NCBI GenBank assembly: GCA_020636195.1 | Contig: JACJYH010000004.1 | Location: 248,001 to 312,000 of the forward strand | Origin: Lewinellaceae bacterium | GTDB lineage: Bacteria > Bacteroidota > Bacteroidia > Chitinophagales > Saprospiraceae | Direction of reading: 5' to 3' | Length of the DNA stretch: 64,000 nt | Part shown: in pieces, positions 37,935-47,425 of the stretch | Numbering within the stretch: the first letter of the stretch is position 1 | Layout: the number at the start of each line of letters is the position of its first letter | Made by a program: the position numbers and the translations under genes | The notes under the pieces: model-generated | Database searches by the model: none | Told to the model about the DNA's origin: nothing | What the model saw: the letters and a program-made list of their open reading frames with translations, nothing else

Positions 37935-38618
37935 TTCGGCGAAATATGCGGTAGAAAACGGGCTCTATAAAATACAAATATACAAAATGCTAACGTATCT
38001 AAGGATTAATTGTTTGATGTTTAAAATGCATTTTCCTTCCAAGTATGCAAATCTTTATTATGATGGAAGATAATCTATGATTTAGTCAAATCAAATCAGC
38101 CTAAACAGCCAAATTCCTTCCTATAGGTTTTTGTAATATGTACTTGATACATTATTCATCAAAATAAAATCGTTTTGGGCTGCTATCATTTAATAGATAC
38201 TTTCACTTGATTGAAATTTGAAATTGAACTATAAATACTGTATAATACTATCATAAAATAGATAAAACAGATTTTAAAATTTATATTACTATAAGAATTC
38301 ATTTTGTTTTATTATTGAATATATTTGTATTGGATTTAGCCCTAAATCAGACGGATTAATTTTCATATGTACGCTTAAAAACTGGGTTTAAACATTATAT
38401 AAAAAACATATACCAAAACAAAAGAATAATATATTATGATATTTTGATATATATAATTTTATACAAATATCAATATTTATATTATTCAAAATCAATTGTT
38501 TAAAAATTAACATAAAAAATATAATAAAATACTTCATATAATTTGGTTTTCTGAAAGAATATATATTATTTTGCATTCAGTTAGAAAGTTTATTTCCCTT
38601 AGAATAAATTTGAACACC
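37935..38618. other. AT-rich non-coding gap
   Basis: About 680 bases between divergent genes, very AT-rich, with many stops in all frames. A possible promoter for the downstream T9SS gene is TTTG (38542-38545), 21 bases, TATTTTG (38567-38573). A TATATTTG element also occurs at 38320-38327. No gene or RNA was recognised. Confidence 0.5.
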
Positions 38619-41060
38619 ATGACTTTAAGAAATTTTACATACTTATGTATCGTTCTTTTGTTTGTCCCCCTACAAGCAAAGGCACAGTATTACCCAGCTA
38701 TGCAACATGTGTACCTCACTTCTGGTGAGAGCTATAATGCTGAAATTCAATCATTTGCAAATATTTCAGTGAAACCGGATTTGAATTGCGTGGTGGACGG
38801 TGGTATAACCAATAATGGAAATGGTACTTACGGTTTTAATATGCACGCAATAGACCCCAATTTTTTAGGGGAAACTAGCGTCATTGTTGAATATCTTGTC
38901 TTTAACCCACCGTTTAATATTAAACCTTTCTATACTAGAATCATTCTTCATTATTCTGTTTCTGTATTACATGCTCAAGATGACTATGTCACCTTTACCG
39001 AAGATACAGATGTTTTCCCACTCAATAACGATACAACAACCGGAGATAGTCTCTGGCTTGAAAACATTGCATTTGTTAAGCATGGTCAAGCTGAAATAAA
39101 TGGCGATACTATCCATTATTTACATCTAGATGGTCAAGATGAAGATGTGATAATGTATTCTGTGAAAGACATGGAAGGAAATTCAACCAAGGCAACCATT
39201 TACCTACAACGTGAAGGTAGTTTAACAGAAAATGATACGACACATCTGTATGTAGAAAGAAATAGAAAGCTCAACTTGTCTAGACCATCTCAAGATTTTA
39301 CATTAACAATACAACCTTCACACGGAAATCTTACCTCTTTATCATCCTTAAAATACCTTTACTCACCGACTTCTAGTTCTGTAGTCGACACCGTACAATT
39401 TTCTAATGGAAATTCCATTGATAAAACATATCTCATCCATGTTTTTGAAATTCCGGAAAACGTTTCTAGCGTTATTGATGACCATATATATACAGCTGTA
39501 AATAACCCTGTAACCTTTGATGTCTTCGCCAATGATTTAGCTAATAAATATTCGATTAGTACTTATTCATCACAATTGCAACACGATACATTGGGAGTTT
39601 TTAGTTATACTCCACCTTTAAATTTTTCAGGAGTTAAGAATTTTAGTTATACGGTCAACTTTGGCTATTATTCAGCAACAGGTATAATTTCTATTTATGT
39701 TGGAAATTATGCTCCAAGGGAAAATGTTCAATACAATATCCACACTAAAATAAATACTTCAGGCTTTTTAACATATGATATTCCTTTGGAGAATTACAGT
39801 TTTACTGTAAGTGCACCACCTGCCTACGGCTCAGCATTAGTGCAACTGTCACAGGATAGCATAGAAGCTGAATGTAATGCTATCACTTCACGGGCAATTA
39901 TCTCATATACACCGGACGCCGGGTATTATGGTAATGATGAATTCGATATTACTTACTGTGTAGATTCATTACAATGCGAAACGTACAAGATATATGTTCA
40001 TATCTACAACACATCAGACACCGAATGTGTGTGTCAGGGAAAAGATTGCGTTTGGCAAGGAGATATGAACAACGATGGCATAGTTTCTGTCAATGATTTA
40101 TTGGTTTTAGGTAGGAACTATGGATTTGCTGGTCCTACATCTGGTGAATCTGACCAGAATTTTCCACATGGTCGGTTTTCTGATAATTGGCTGCCAAGCC
40201 CTTATGCTACTACGGATATGAAGTATGTAGATGCTGACGGTAATGGGCATATCGATTTTAATGACATGGAAGAAATCTCAAACCATTATGGAGAATCTCA
40301 TAATTTGGTTCCTGATGAAGTATTAGCGATAAAAGATTACCCATTTTATATGACTTCAAATGCGAGTGCGGTGGATTCCGGAGATGTTCTGATCATCAAA
40401 TACCACATTGGTACACCTAGTAGTATCGTAAAATCGTTTCATGGTATGGCTTTCGCGGTTAAATTAGCTCCAAATTTTGTGGATAGTTCCAGTTTTGAAA
40501 GCCATTTTTACGAGGATGCTTGGTTTCATAATAATGACGCCAGTCTTCAAATGGCAGTACAACCAAGTGATGGTGTCATCCACATGGGTGTGACAAGGAT
40601 GGATGGGAAAGAAGTCTCAGGATTTGGAGAAGTTGGCGAATCATCATACATTGTTGAAGACGAAGCTGAAGGAATTAAGACTCAAGCGGATTATATCATG
40701 CGTAGGATTTCAGCCACTGATATCGTGCTGATGGATGAGACTGGGCAGATGGTGCGAGTTCCGGATGCCTACATAGATATTCGCCAGAATATTAAGAAGT
40801 CAGAACCTATACCGTCTGAAGACAAGTTATTGATATATCCAAATCCTACTTCTGATGGAATAAACCTTCACTTTAATGGAAGAAATATCATCAAGGGATA
40901 TAGAATCTTTGATATGCAGGGAAGAATCGCTGTAAATGTTTCAGATGTTGATAGTCAGCACGCAATCATATCTACGGATAATTTCAGCAATGGAATGTAT
41001 ATCATTCAGGCTTACACCACCCTTGGCACTATTCAAAAGAAAATAGAGGTCATCAAGTAA
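38619..41060 (+). CDS. T9SS-secreted protein with cadherin/Ig-like and dockerin-like domains
   Basis: From the ATG at 38619 the product is 813 residues. A TTG at 38571 falls inside the promoter-like sequence and is rejected. The signal peptide MTLRNFTYLCIVLLF ends at QAKAQ (residue 23). The middle contains tandem bacterial Ig or cadherin-like units with patterns such as LGVFSYTPPLNFSG and ISYTPDAGYYGNDEFDI. A dockerin-like calcium segment with two loops (GDMNNDGIVSVNDLL and DADGNGHIDFNDMEE, about 480-565) is interrupted by a 35-residue insert. The C-terminal T9SS type A sorting domain starts at LLIYPNPTSDG (about residue 736). Cell-surface role, substrate unknown. Confidence 0.85.
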   Translation: MTLRNFTYLCIVLLFVPLQAKAQYYPAMQHVYLTSGESYNAEIQSFANISVKPDLNCVVDGGITNNGNGTYGFNMHAIDPNFLGETSVIVEYLVFNPPFNIKPFYTRIILHYSVSVLHAQDDYVTFTEDTDVFPLNNDTTTGDSLWLENIAFVKHGQAEINGDTIHYLHLDGQDEDVIMYSVKDMEGNSTKATIYLQREGSLTENDTTHLYVERNRKLNLSRPSQDFTLTIQPSHGNLTSLSSLKYLYSPTSSSVVDTVQFSNGNSIDKTYLIHVFEIPENVSSVIDDHIYTAVNNPVTFDVFANDLANKYSISTYSSQLQHDTLGVFSYTPPLNFSGVKNFSYTVNFGYYSATGIISIYVGNYAPRENVQYNIHTKINTSGFLTYDIPLENYSFTVSAPPAYGSALVQLSQDSIEAECNAITSRAIISYTPDAGYYGNDEFDITYCVDSLQCETYKIYVHIYNTSDTECVCQGKDCVWQGDMNNDGIVSVNDLLVLGRNYGFAGPTSGESDQNFPHGRFSDNWLPSPYATTDMKYVDADGNGHIDFNDMEEISNHYGESHNLVPDEVLAIKDYPFYMTSNASAVDSGDVLIIKYHIGTPSSIVKSFHGMAFAVKLAPNFVDSSSFESHFYEDAWFHNNDASLQMAVQPSDGVIHMGVTRMDGKEVSGFGEVGESSYIVEDEAEGIKTQADYIMRRISATDIVLMDETGQMVRVPDAYIDIRQNIKKSEPIPSEDKLLIYPNPTSDGINLHFNGRNIIKGYRIFDMQGRIAVNVSDVDSQHAIISTDNFSNGMYIIQAYTTLGTIQKKIEVIK

Positions 41061-41160
41061 TCATCTTGTCCTTATTGGTGTTCTATAATTGATGCTCATA
41101 TAGAGTATCTGATTTATCGTTTGTATAGAACATTTTGGAATCAAATTTTATTCACTTTAA

Positions 41161-42408
41161 ATGGATTGCATGGCAACTATCTCAAATATCTATGAAGTCA
41201 ACATAAGACAATATACTTCTACAGGAACTATTGATGCATTTTCGGATCATCTTCCCAGATTATCTGAGATGGGTGTAGAAGTGTTGTGGTTGATGCCCAT
41301 TTTCCCCATCAGTAAAACAAAAAGAAAGGGTAGTTTAGGAAGTTACTATGCACCCTCTAATTATAAAAGTATCCATTCTGAGCTTGGTGATATCCAATCT
41401 TTTAGAAAATTGGTGACAACTGCCCACGGATTGGGCATGAAAGTTTTACTTGATTGGATGGCTAATCATACTGGCTGGGATCATGTATGGATACAAGAAC
41501 ATCCGGAATTTTACCACAAGGACGAATCTGGTCAAATCAGGGAGCCTTATGATAAAAATGGAAACCCTATGGGATGGTCTGATGTGGCTCATCTGAACTA
41601 TCAAAATGAAGCCTTGTGGGAAGCTATGATAGAGTGCATGAGCTATTGGGTGGACACCTTTCACATTGATGGATTCAGGCAAGATATGGCCATGTTGGTA
41701 ACAAATAATTTTTGGAAACATGCTGTCCCAAGATTAAGAGAGAAAAACCCCAATCTTATTTTTATTGCGGAATCAGAAGAAGAAAACCATATTCAAGAAT
41801 GTGGCTTTAATTTTCATTATGGCTGGAAATTTCATCATTTGATCAACGAAGTTGCTAGAAATGAAGCTGAAGTACATTTATTATTTGACTACCTTCAAGC
41901 GAATATTTCCATCCTGAAACACAAACTTTTATTTACGTCCAACCATGATGAAAACTCTTGGTCGGGGTCTGAAATCAAAAGAATGGGCGAAGCATATCAA
42001 TGTTTTGCTGCATTGACATATTTGATTGGAGGTGTTCCTCTAGTATATAGTGGACAAGAAGAACCCAATCCTAAAACAATAGCTTTTTTTGATAAAGATG
42101 ACATAGGTTTCAAACATTTTGCACTTCATGACTTTTACAAGAAACTAAATATGTTTTTTAAATATCTACAAAATGAATCATCGAAGCGACATGTGAGATT
42201 CGAACTATTGAATAAATCTATCCTTTATGTGCATCAAATTTCTATGCAGAATGAAGTCTACGCATACTTTAATCTTTCCAATCAAAAGTGCAGGTGCATT
42301 TTACCACAAAAAGTTGGAGGTTATGATGCATTATCTGGAGAAATTCATAACTTTGATGGTGGTTCAGAAATGGCCTTGGCGCCATGGAACTTCGTAGTTT
42401 TTCATTAA
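41161..42408 (+). CDS. GH13 alpha-amylase-family glycoside hydrolase
   Basis: A 415-residue enzyme without signal peptide, so probably cytoplasmic. The four GH13 regions are present: DWMANHTGWDH (region I), GFRQDMA with nucleophile D175 (II), IAESEE with acid/base E204 (III), and SNHDEN with D263 (IV). The barrel is compact and the C-terminal beta-domain is short (about 365-415). Likely substrates are maltodextrins or other alpha-glucosides; transglycosylase activity cannot be excluded. It is followed 12 bases later by a sugar transporter of the maltose/sucrose type, which supports an intracellular maltodextrin-use operon. An in-frame ATG at 41170 is an alternative start. Confidence 0.9.
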   Translation: MDCMATISNIYEVNIRQYTSTGTIDAFSDHLPRLSEMGVEVLWLMPIFPISKTKRKGSLGSYYAPSNYKSIHSELGDIQSFRKLVTTAHGLGMKVLLDWMANHTGWDHVWIQEHPEFYHKDESGQIREPYDKNGNPMGWSDVAHLNYQNEALWEAMIECMSYWVDTFHIDGFRQDMAMLVTNNFWKHAVPRLREKNPNLIFIAESEEENHIQECGFNFHYGWKFHHLINEVARNEAEVHLLFDYLQANISILKHKLLFTSNHDENSWSGSEIKRMGEAYQCFAALTYLIGGVPLVYSGQEEPNPKTIAFFDKDDIGFKHFALHDFYKKLNMFFKYLQNESSKRHVRFELLNKSILYVHQISMQNEVYAYFNLSNQKCRCILPQKVGGYDALSGEIHNFDGGSEMALAPWNFVVFH

Positions 42409-42420
42409 ACAAAATCAACA

Positions 42421-43923
42421 ATGATTACTAAACCAAAATTATCGATCACATCCATCGTCAATATGAGCGTTGGCTTTTTTGGCATTCAGTTTGGCTTCGC
42501 CCTACAAAATGGAAATGTCAGCCGAATTTTTCAAACCTTAGGAGCAGCAATCGATGATATACCGATACTTTGGGTTGCGGCACCAATGACAGGCTTAATC
42601 GTTCAACCCATAATAGGATATTTTAGTGATAGAACATGGCATCAAAAATGGGGTAGGAGACGACCATTTTTCTTCATAGGTGCGTTGTTGGCATCCTTAG
42701 CTTTATTATTCATGCCCAATTCTTCTAGTTTATGGATTGCAGCGGGTATGCTTTGGATTTTGGATGCATCTATTAATATTTCGATGGAACCTTTTCGTGC
42801 ATTTGTTGGGGACAACTTACCGAATGAACAACGAACCGTTGGATTTGCAATGCAAAGTTTTTTTATTGGAGCTGGTGCGTATATAGCTTCTTGGTTACCA
42901 ACGATATTTGATCATTTTGGAGTGGCAAACACAGCTTCAGAAGGAATGGTTCCTGATACAGTCAAATATTCTTTTTACATCGGTGGTATAGTTTTCTTTT
43001 TATCTGTTTTATATACTGTATTGACGTCAAAAGAGTATTCACCGGAAGAACTAAGGTCATTTGGACAAGAAGATGAAGCAGTACACTCACAAGGTAGCGG
43101 TTCTCTGACTAAGAGCAATCTTTTTTTACCGATAGGTATTTTGATGCTACTTGTTGGAATGGCACTTTCAATTCTTATATATAACAATGATTTAAAGAAA
43201 GATTTATATATACTAAGTTTTGGTATTATTTCATTATTTGGTTTGCTTTTCTTGATTGCGGGAATTCTAGTAAAATCTGGAGTAAAAAATAATGGGTTTA
43301 CCAATATCATGAATGACTTCCTAACCATGCCGAAAACGATGAAACAATTGGCATTTGTGCAATTTTTTTCATGGTTTGCATTATTTGCTTTTTGGATCTA
43401 TGCCACAGCAGCCATCACACAGCACATCTACGGCACCACTGACACGCAATCCGAAATATTCAATCAAGGTGCGAATACTGTAAGTGGAATGATGGGTAAC
43501 TATAATCTCATTGCAGCAATAGTTGCCTTCTTTATTCCCGTTGTAGCAGCGAAAACATCGAGGAAATTTGCACACTTTTTAGCACTGACTTTGGGTGGTT
43601 TGGGATTGATTTCAATTTACTTTTTAGGCCAAGGGTTGACTTTGCAATGGTTGCCGATGATAGGTTTAGGTATTGCTTGGTCATCAATTCTTTCAGTACC
43701 CTATGCGATCTTATCAGGAGCACTGCCGGCTGAAAAAATGGGCTATTACATGGGCGTTTTCAATTTTTTCATTGTCATACCACAACTTGTCGCTGCTTCA
43801 CTATTGGGATTTATCCTTACGACATTTTTTGATGGGCATCCGATTTATGCCTTGATTGTAGGTGGTGTATCCATGATTCTCGCCGGAATATTGACATTTT
43901 TTGTATCAGATAGGCAAGATTAG
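42421..43923 (+). CDS. MFS/GPH sugar transporter, SLC45- or MalT-like
   Basis: A 500-residue integral membrane protein with about 12 membrane segments. The first cytoplasmic loop has the motif GYFSDRTWHQKWGRRRPFFF, typical of the SLC45/sucrose-proton symporter-like group that includes Bacteroidota maltose transporters. The central loop (about 205-235) is hydrophilic and acidic. Neighbouring GH13 enzyme and 12-base spacing suggest it imports maltose or maltodextrin by proton symport across the inner membrane; sucrose is the main alternative. Confidence 0.88.
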   Translation: MITKPKLSITSIVNMSVGFFGIQFGFALQNGNVSRIFQTLGAAIDDIPILWVAAPMTGLIVQPIIGYFSDRTWHQKWGRRRPFFFIGALLASLALLFMPNSSSLWIAAGMLWILDASINISMEPFRAFVGDNLPNEQRTVGFAMQSFFIGAGAYIASWLPTIFDHFGVANTASEGMVPDTVKYSFYIGGIVFFLSVLYTVLTSKEYSPEELRSFGQEDEAVHSQGSGSLTKSNLFLPIGILMLLVGMALSILIYNNDLKKDLYILSFGIISLFGLLFLIAGILVKSGVKNNGFTNIMNDFLTMPKTMKQLAFVQFFSWFALFAFWIYATAAITQHIYGTTDTQSEIFNQGANTVSGMMGNYNLIAAIVAFFIPVVAAKTSRKFAHFLALTLGGLGLISIYFLGQGLTLQWLPMIGLGIAWSSILSVPYAILSGALPAEKMGYYMGVFNFFIVIPQLVAASLLGFILTTFFDGHPIYALIVGGVSMILAGILTFFVSDRQD

Positions 43924-43937
43924 GGCAAGTTTTATCT

Positions 43938-43945
43938 TATATTTG
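43938..43945 (+). promoter_or_regulatory. Candidate -7 element upstream of coaD
   Basis: TATATTTG, followed by CGGG, fits TAnnTTTG and lies 20 bases before the coaD ATG. It suggests coaD-pruA has its own promoter, separate from the transporter operon. Confidence 0.45.
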
Positions 43946-43965
43946 CGGGCGATTTAAGTCTTTTC

Positions 43966-44442
43966 ATGAAAATAGCAGTCTTTCCAGGCTCATTTGATCC
44001 GATCACCACTGGTCATGTGGATCTAGTTAAAAGAGCTTCATTATTATTTGAAACCATTATTGTAGCCGTAGGTATAAATAATCAAAAGCAAGCGCTATTT
44101 CCTCTGGAAACTAGATTATCATGGTTAAAGGATGTTTTCAAAGATTACCCAAACGTACAAATTTCCTATTTTGAAGGATTGACTGTAAATTTTTGCAAGG
44201 CAGTCGGAGCACATTTTCTGTTAAGGGGGTTAAGGACTTCATCGGATTTCGAATACGAAAAAACAATTTCTCAATTGAATACCATTATTGGCGATGAATT
44301 AGAAACTGTATTTTTGATTAGTAAGCCTGAATTCTCCCACATTAGTTCTACAATAGTTCGAGAAATCATCAAGGGAAAGGGCAATATTTCGAGTTTTGTT
44401 CCCGCAAACATCGTGAAAGATATTCAAACATTGAACAAATAA
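43966..44442 (+). CDS. coaD: Phosphopantetheine adenylyltransferase
   Basis: A 158-residue enzyme that transfers AMP from ATP to 4'-phosphopantetheine, the penultimate step of coenzyme A synthesis. The nucleotidyltransferase motif PGSFDPITTGHVDL lies at residues 6-19, with the TGHVD variant of HxGH. RGLRTSSDFEYE (about 87-98) and the ISSTIVREI segment (about 127-135) are classic CoaD signatures. Normal length. The next gene, pruA, begins seven bases after the stop, so they are probably co-transcribed, although functionally unrelated. Confidence 0.96.
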   Translation: MKIAVFPGSFDPITTGHVDLVKRASLLFETIIVAVGINNQKQALFPLETRLSWLKDVFKDYPNVQISYFEGLTVNFCKAVGAHFLLRGLRTSSDFEYEKTISQLNTIIGDELETVFLISKPEFSHISSTIVREIIKGKGNISSFVPANIVKDIQTLNK

Positions 44443-44449
44443 ATAAATC

Positions 44450-46078
44450 ATGTCAAATGCGTTTTTTAAGGTACCGGTAGCTGTGAACGAACCGGTATTG
44501 CCTTATACTTCCGGCAGTCCGGAAAGAAAGTTGCTTGTTGCAGCTTTGAATGAATTGAAGAGTAAAACAGTGGACATACCTATGTCTATAGGTGGTGATG
44601 AAGTCCGAACTGATGATAAAAGAAGTTTGCATCCACCGCACGACCACCAGCATACTTTGGGTCATTACTATTATGGAAATAGAAGCCATGTTCAACGGGC
44701 AATCGACGCAGCGCTCGCTGCTAAATCTGAGTGGGAAAACATGCCATGGCAAGAAAGAGCAGCAATTTTTCTGAGGGCAGCTGACCTACTTACAGGTCCA
44801 TATAGGGCAAAAATGAATGCGGCAACCATGCTTGGACAGTCCAAAAATGTGTACCAATCAGAAATCGATGCAGTCTGTGAATTAGCTGATTTCTTTAGAT
44901 TCAATGTACAATACATGACCGAGATATATGCCCAGCAGCCTGAAAGCCCTAGAGGAACATGGAATAGATTGGAATATAGACCTTTAGAAGGGTTTGTTTT
45001 TGCATTAACTCCATTTAATTTTACATCTATTGCCGGAAATCTGTGCTTTGCACCTGCACTCATGGGTAATACTGTGGTGTGGAAACCGGCAGAAACACAG
45101 ATTTATTCGGCTGCTGTGATCATGGAAATTTACAAAGCTGCTGGTTTACCTGATGGCGTTATCAATTTGATTTTCGTGGATGGTCCAACTGCAGGCGATG
45201 TCATATTTTCACATAGAGAATTTTCCGGATTGCATTTCACAGGTAGCACTGGAGTTTTCCAAAAATTGTGGGCAACAATTGGTCAAAACTTATCCATGTA
45301 CAAATCATTTCCACGTTTGGTGGGTGAAACCGGAGGAAAAGACTTTGTTTTAGTACATCCATCTGCAAATCCGAAGGAAGTAGCAGTAGCACTTGCAAGA
45401 GGAGCATTTGAGTTTCAAGGTCAAAAATGTTCAGCAGCTTCAAGGGCATATATCCCTAAAAGTCTTTGGAAAAAAGTAAAAGAAGACTTAGTTAATGACT
45501 TAAGTTCCTTTAAAATTGGGGATCCAAATGACTTTACAAATTTTATCAATGCTGTGATAGATGAAAAATCATTCAATAAAATAACAAATTATATCGAAAA
45601 TGCAAAGTCAAGTCCTGAAGTTGAAGTCGTATTTGGCGGTGATTTTGATAAGTCAAAAGGTTATTTTATCACACCTACAGTGCTGAAAACTTCCAATCCA
45701 AAATATACCACCATGTGTGAAGAAATTTTTGGCCCGGTTTTAACTATTTTTGTCTATGATGATGAAAAATTTGAAGAAACCATACAATTGGTGGATGAAA
45801 CAAGCCCTTATGCGCTAACCGGTGCAGTATTTTGTAATGATAGATATGCTTTACAGAAAGCAGTCAATGGACTAAAACATTCTGCAGGTAACTTTTATAT
45901 CAATGACAAGCCTACTGGTGCAGTTGTTGGTCAGCAGCCTTTTGGAGGTGCTAGAAGTTCAGGAACAAATGATAAAGCCGGATCTATATTAAATCTTTAC
46001 AGATGGATTAGTGCAAGAACAATCAAAGAAAACTTTGTTCCACCAACAGATTATAGATATCCATTCTTAGAAGAATAA
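44450..46078 (+). CDS. pruA: L-glutamate gamma-semialdehyde (1-pyrroline-5-carboxylate) dehydrogenase
   Basis: A 542-residue NAD-dependent aldehyde dehydrogenase that oxidises glutamate semialdehyde to glutamate in proline catabolism. The length and N-terminus (FKVPVAVNEPVLPYTSGSPE) match the single-domain PruA/P5CDH type rather than the fused PutA. Catalytic residues are visible: nucleophile C327 in FQGQKCSAAS and general base E293 in LVGETGGKDF; the C-terminal GGARSSGTNDKAG is typical. No proline dehydrogenase is in the window. It ends before a strong bidirectional terminator. Confidence 0.95.
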   Translation: MSNAFFKVPVAVNEPVLPYTSGSPERKLLVAALNELKSKTVDIPMSIGGDEVRTDDKRSLHPPHDHQHTLGHYYYGNRSHVQRAIDAALAAKSEWENMPWQERAAIFLRAADLLTGPYRAKMNAATMLGQSKNVYQSEIDAVCELADFFRFNVQYMTEIYAQQPESPRGTWNRLEYRPLEGFVFALTPFNFTSIAGNLCFAPALMGNTVVWKPAETQIYSAAVIMEIYKAAGLPDGVINLIFVDGPTAGDVIFSHREFSGLHFTGSTGVFQKLWATIGQNLSMYKSFPRLVGETGGKDFVLVHPSANPKEVAVALARGAFEFQGQKCSAASRAYIPKSLWKKVKEDLVNDLSSFKIGDPNDFTNFINAVIDEKSFNKITNYIENAKSSPEVEVVFGGDFDKSKGYFITPTVLKTSNPKYTTMCEEIFGPVLTIFVYDDEKFEETIQLVDETSPYALTGAVFCNDRYALQKAVNGLKHSAGNFYINDKPTGAVVGQQPFGGARSSGTNDKAGSILNLYRWISARTIKENFVPPTDYRYPFLEE

Positions 46079-46089
46079 GTAGTTAAAAT

Positions 46090-46126
46090 AAAAAGCCCCA
46101 ATATTTTACTATAGTTGGGGCTTTTT
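46090..46126. terminator. Bidirectional rho-independent terminator
   Basis: AAAAAGCCCCAA (46090-46101) pairs with TTGGGGCTTTTT (46115-46126), a 12-bp stem with T-runs on both sides. It separates convergent pruA and the YceI gene. Confidence 0.92.
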
Positions 46127-46142
46127 ATTTTACCGTTTTCAA

Positions 46143-46703
46143 TTAATATTTGAGATTGGCGATGATGTCAAACTCATCATAAATGGTCTTATCGCCTAAA
46201 TTATCAATGAAAGAACCGGAACCATAACGTACATTAAATTCTGCACGATCAACTTTGATTTCTGCCGAACCATTTCCGTTGAGTACTGTGGCATTAAATT
46301 TTATTTCTTTTGTGGTGCCTTTTATAGTCAAGTCCGCAACAATTCTATAGTCTCCGACTTTACCGTAAGGTGTCACCTTCTTGAAAACTATCGATGCAGT
46401 TGGAAAAGTGGCAACTCCAAAAAAGTCATCTGATTTTAAATGACCCTCTAATTTACCTTTGTATTCTCCTGATAAGTCAGAACACTGAATAGATGTCATA
46501 TCCATATTTATGGAACCACCTTTAAGCACTCCATTTTCAAAATCAAATGTTCCATCTTTCACTTTGATGGTGCCTTCATGCATTCCTGTGACTTTATAAC
46601 CCTTCCATTGTACCGTTGATGCAACAGCATCTATTGATGATTTTTGCGCAGATACCATGCCTGCACATAGCATAAAAAATAAAATGTTGACTACAATTTT
46701 CAT
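46143..46703 (-). CDS. YceI-family periplasmic lipid-binding protein
   Basis: A 186-residue secreted protein. The signal peptide MKIVVNILFFMLCAGMVSA precedes a YceI lipocalin-like barrel. Family features are STVQWKGYKVTGMHEGTI (about 29-46), SGEYKGKLEGHLKSDDFF, and the C-terminal VRYGSGSFIDNLGDKTIYD. Such proteins bind isoprenoids such as ubiquinone or carotenoids and are often stress- or acid-induced; the ligand here is unknown. It ends 17 bases from the shared terminator and stands alone on the minus strand. Confidence 0.92.
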   Translation of the reverse strand: MKIVVNILFFMLCAGMVSAQKSSIDAVASTVQWKGYKVTGMHEGTIKVKDGTFDFENGVLKGGSINMDMTSIQCSDLSGEYKGKLEGHLKSDDFFGVATFPTASIVFKKVTPYGKVGDYRIVADLTIKGTTKEIKFNATVLNGNGSAEIKVDRAEFNVRYGSGSFIDNLGDKTIYDEFDIIANLKY

Positions 46704-46825
46704 TATGATAAAATTTATTTTATTAATATTTGTTGTAACAAATGTTTGAAAATAAAGTTTATGGTTTCATTCTTCATCAGTAGTAAGTGAAAGTGTGCAT
46801 TTCATTTCAACAATCAATAAAATAA

Positions 46826-46850
46826 TGAAGGCGATGAGATATCGCCTTCA
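46826..46850 (-). terminator. Hairpin downstream of the CBS gene
   Basis: TGAAGGCGAT (46826-46835), loop GAGAT, ATCGCCTTCA (46841-46850): a perfect 10-bp stem. Read on the minus strand it is followed by TTATTTTATTG, so it probably ends the kinase-regulator-CBS transcript. Confidence 0.55.
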
Positions 46851-46911
46851 AAAAAAAATCAAAACAATTAGATCAACAATCTTTACAAAATATCTTTAAC
46901 CTTCTAAAACA

Positions 46912-47331
46912 TCAATAGTGTTTTAAGAGATAATTTATCAAATCGGTTGTAGTCAATATTCCCACCAATTTTTTTTCATCTAATACCGGCAAGGCATGAT
47001 AGGAACCCATGCTTAATATTTCTGCTGCTTCCTTTATAGAATCATCAACTTGTAACACATTGACATTTCTTGTCATCACTTGATCGATTCTCAACATGTC
47101 TATGAAGGCAGATCTGATATGTTCATCCAATCCTTCTTCTACGTAAGTGACTCTTTCTATATCTGATTGACTGATGATTCCTATCAATTCGTCACCGGAA
47201 ACCACGGGAACATGTCTGATGCTATGTTCTTTCATGATGTTATACACATCCTTCAATTTATTCTGAGTACTGACTGTAATTGGATCTTTAGTCATGATAC
47301 TCTGTACGAATTCCTTTTTCTTTAAACTCAT
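46912..47331 (-). CDS. CBS-pair protein
   Basis: From the ATG at 47331 the product is 139 residues; the TTG two codons upstream is less likely. It is a bare pair of CBS motifs (about 9-65 and 80-139): VQSIMTKDPITVS, HVPVVSGDELIGIISQSD, then VMTRNVNVL and HALPVLDEKKLVGILTTTD. CBS pairs bind adenosine nucleotides and sense energy charge. It is the last gene of a minus-strand set after the FixL-like kinase and the receiver-Crp regulator (88 bases between). A second CBS protein lies on the divergent side of the same promoter region, so both probably belong to one regulon. Confidence 0.88.
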   Translation of the reverse strand: MSLKKKEFVQSIMTKDPITVSTQNKLKDVYNIMKEHSIRHVPVVSGDELIGIISQSDIERVTYVEEGLDEHIRSAFIDMLRIDQVMTRNVNVLQVDDSIKEAAEILSMGSYHALPVLDEKKLVGILTTTDLINYLLKHY

Positions 47332-47425
47332 GTGCAATGTATGAAAGCCGTATGGACAAAGATAAATACTGAATCATGATACGATCTATGACCCAGATTT
47401 TATTAGTGGCTGATTTTAGTCATGA

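Noticed and set aside
38388..38576. 62-codon minus-strand ORF rich in Ile, Phe and Tyr
   Set aside because: The composition is what random AT-rich DNA yields; it overlaps the promoter of the next gene.
38571..38618. TTG start for the T9SS protein
   Set aside because: It is within the promoter-like sequence, and the following 16 residues would put charged residues ahead of a perfect signal peptide that starts at the ATG.
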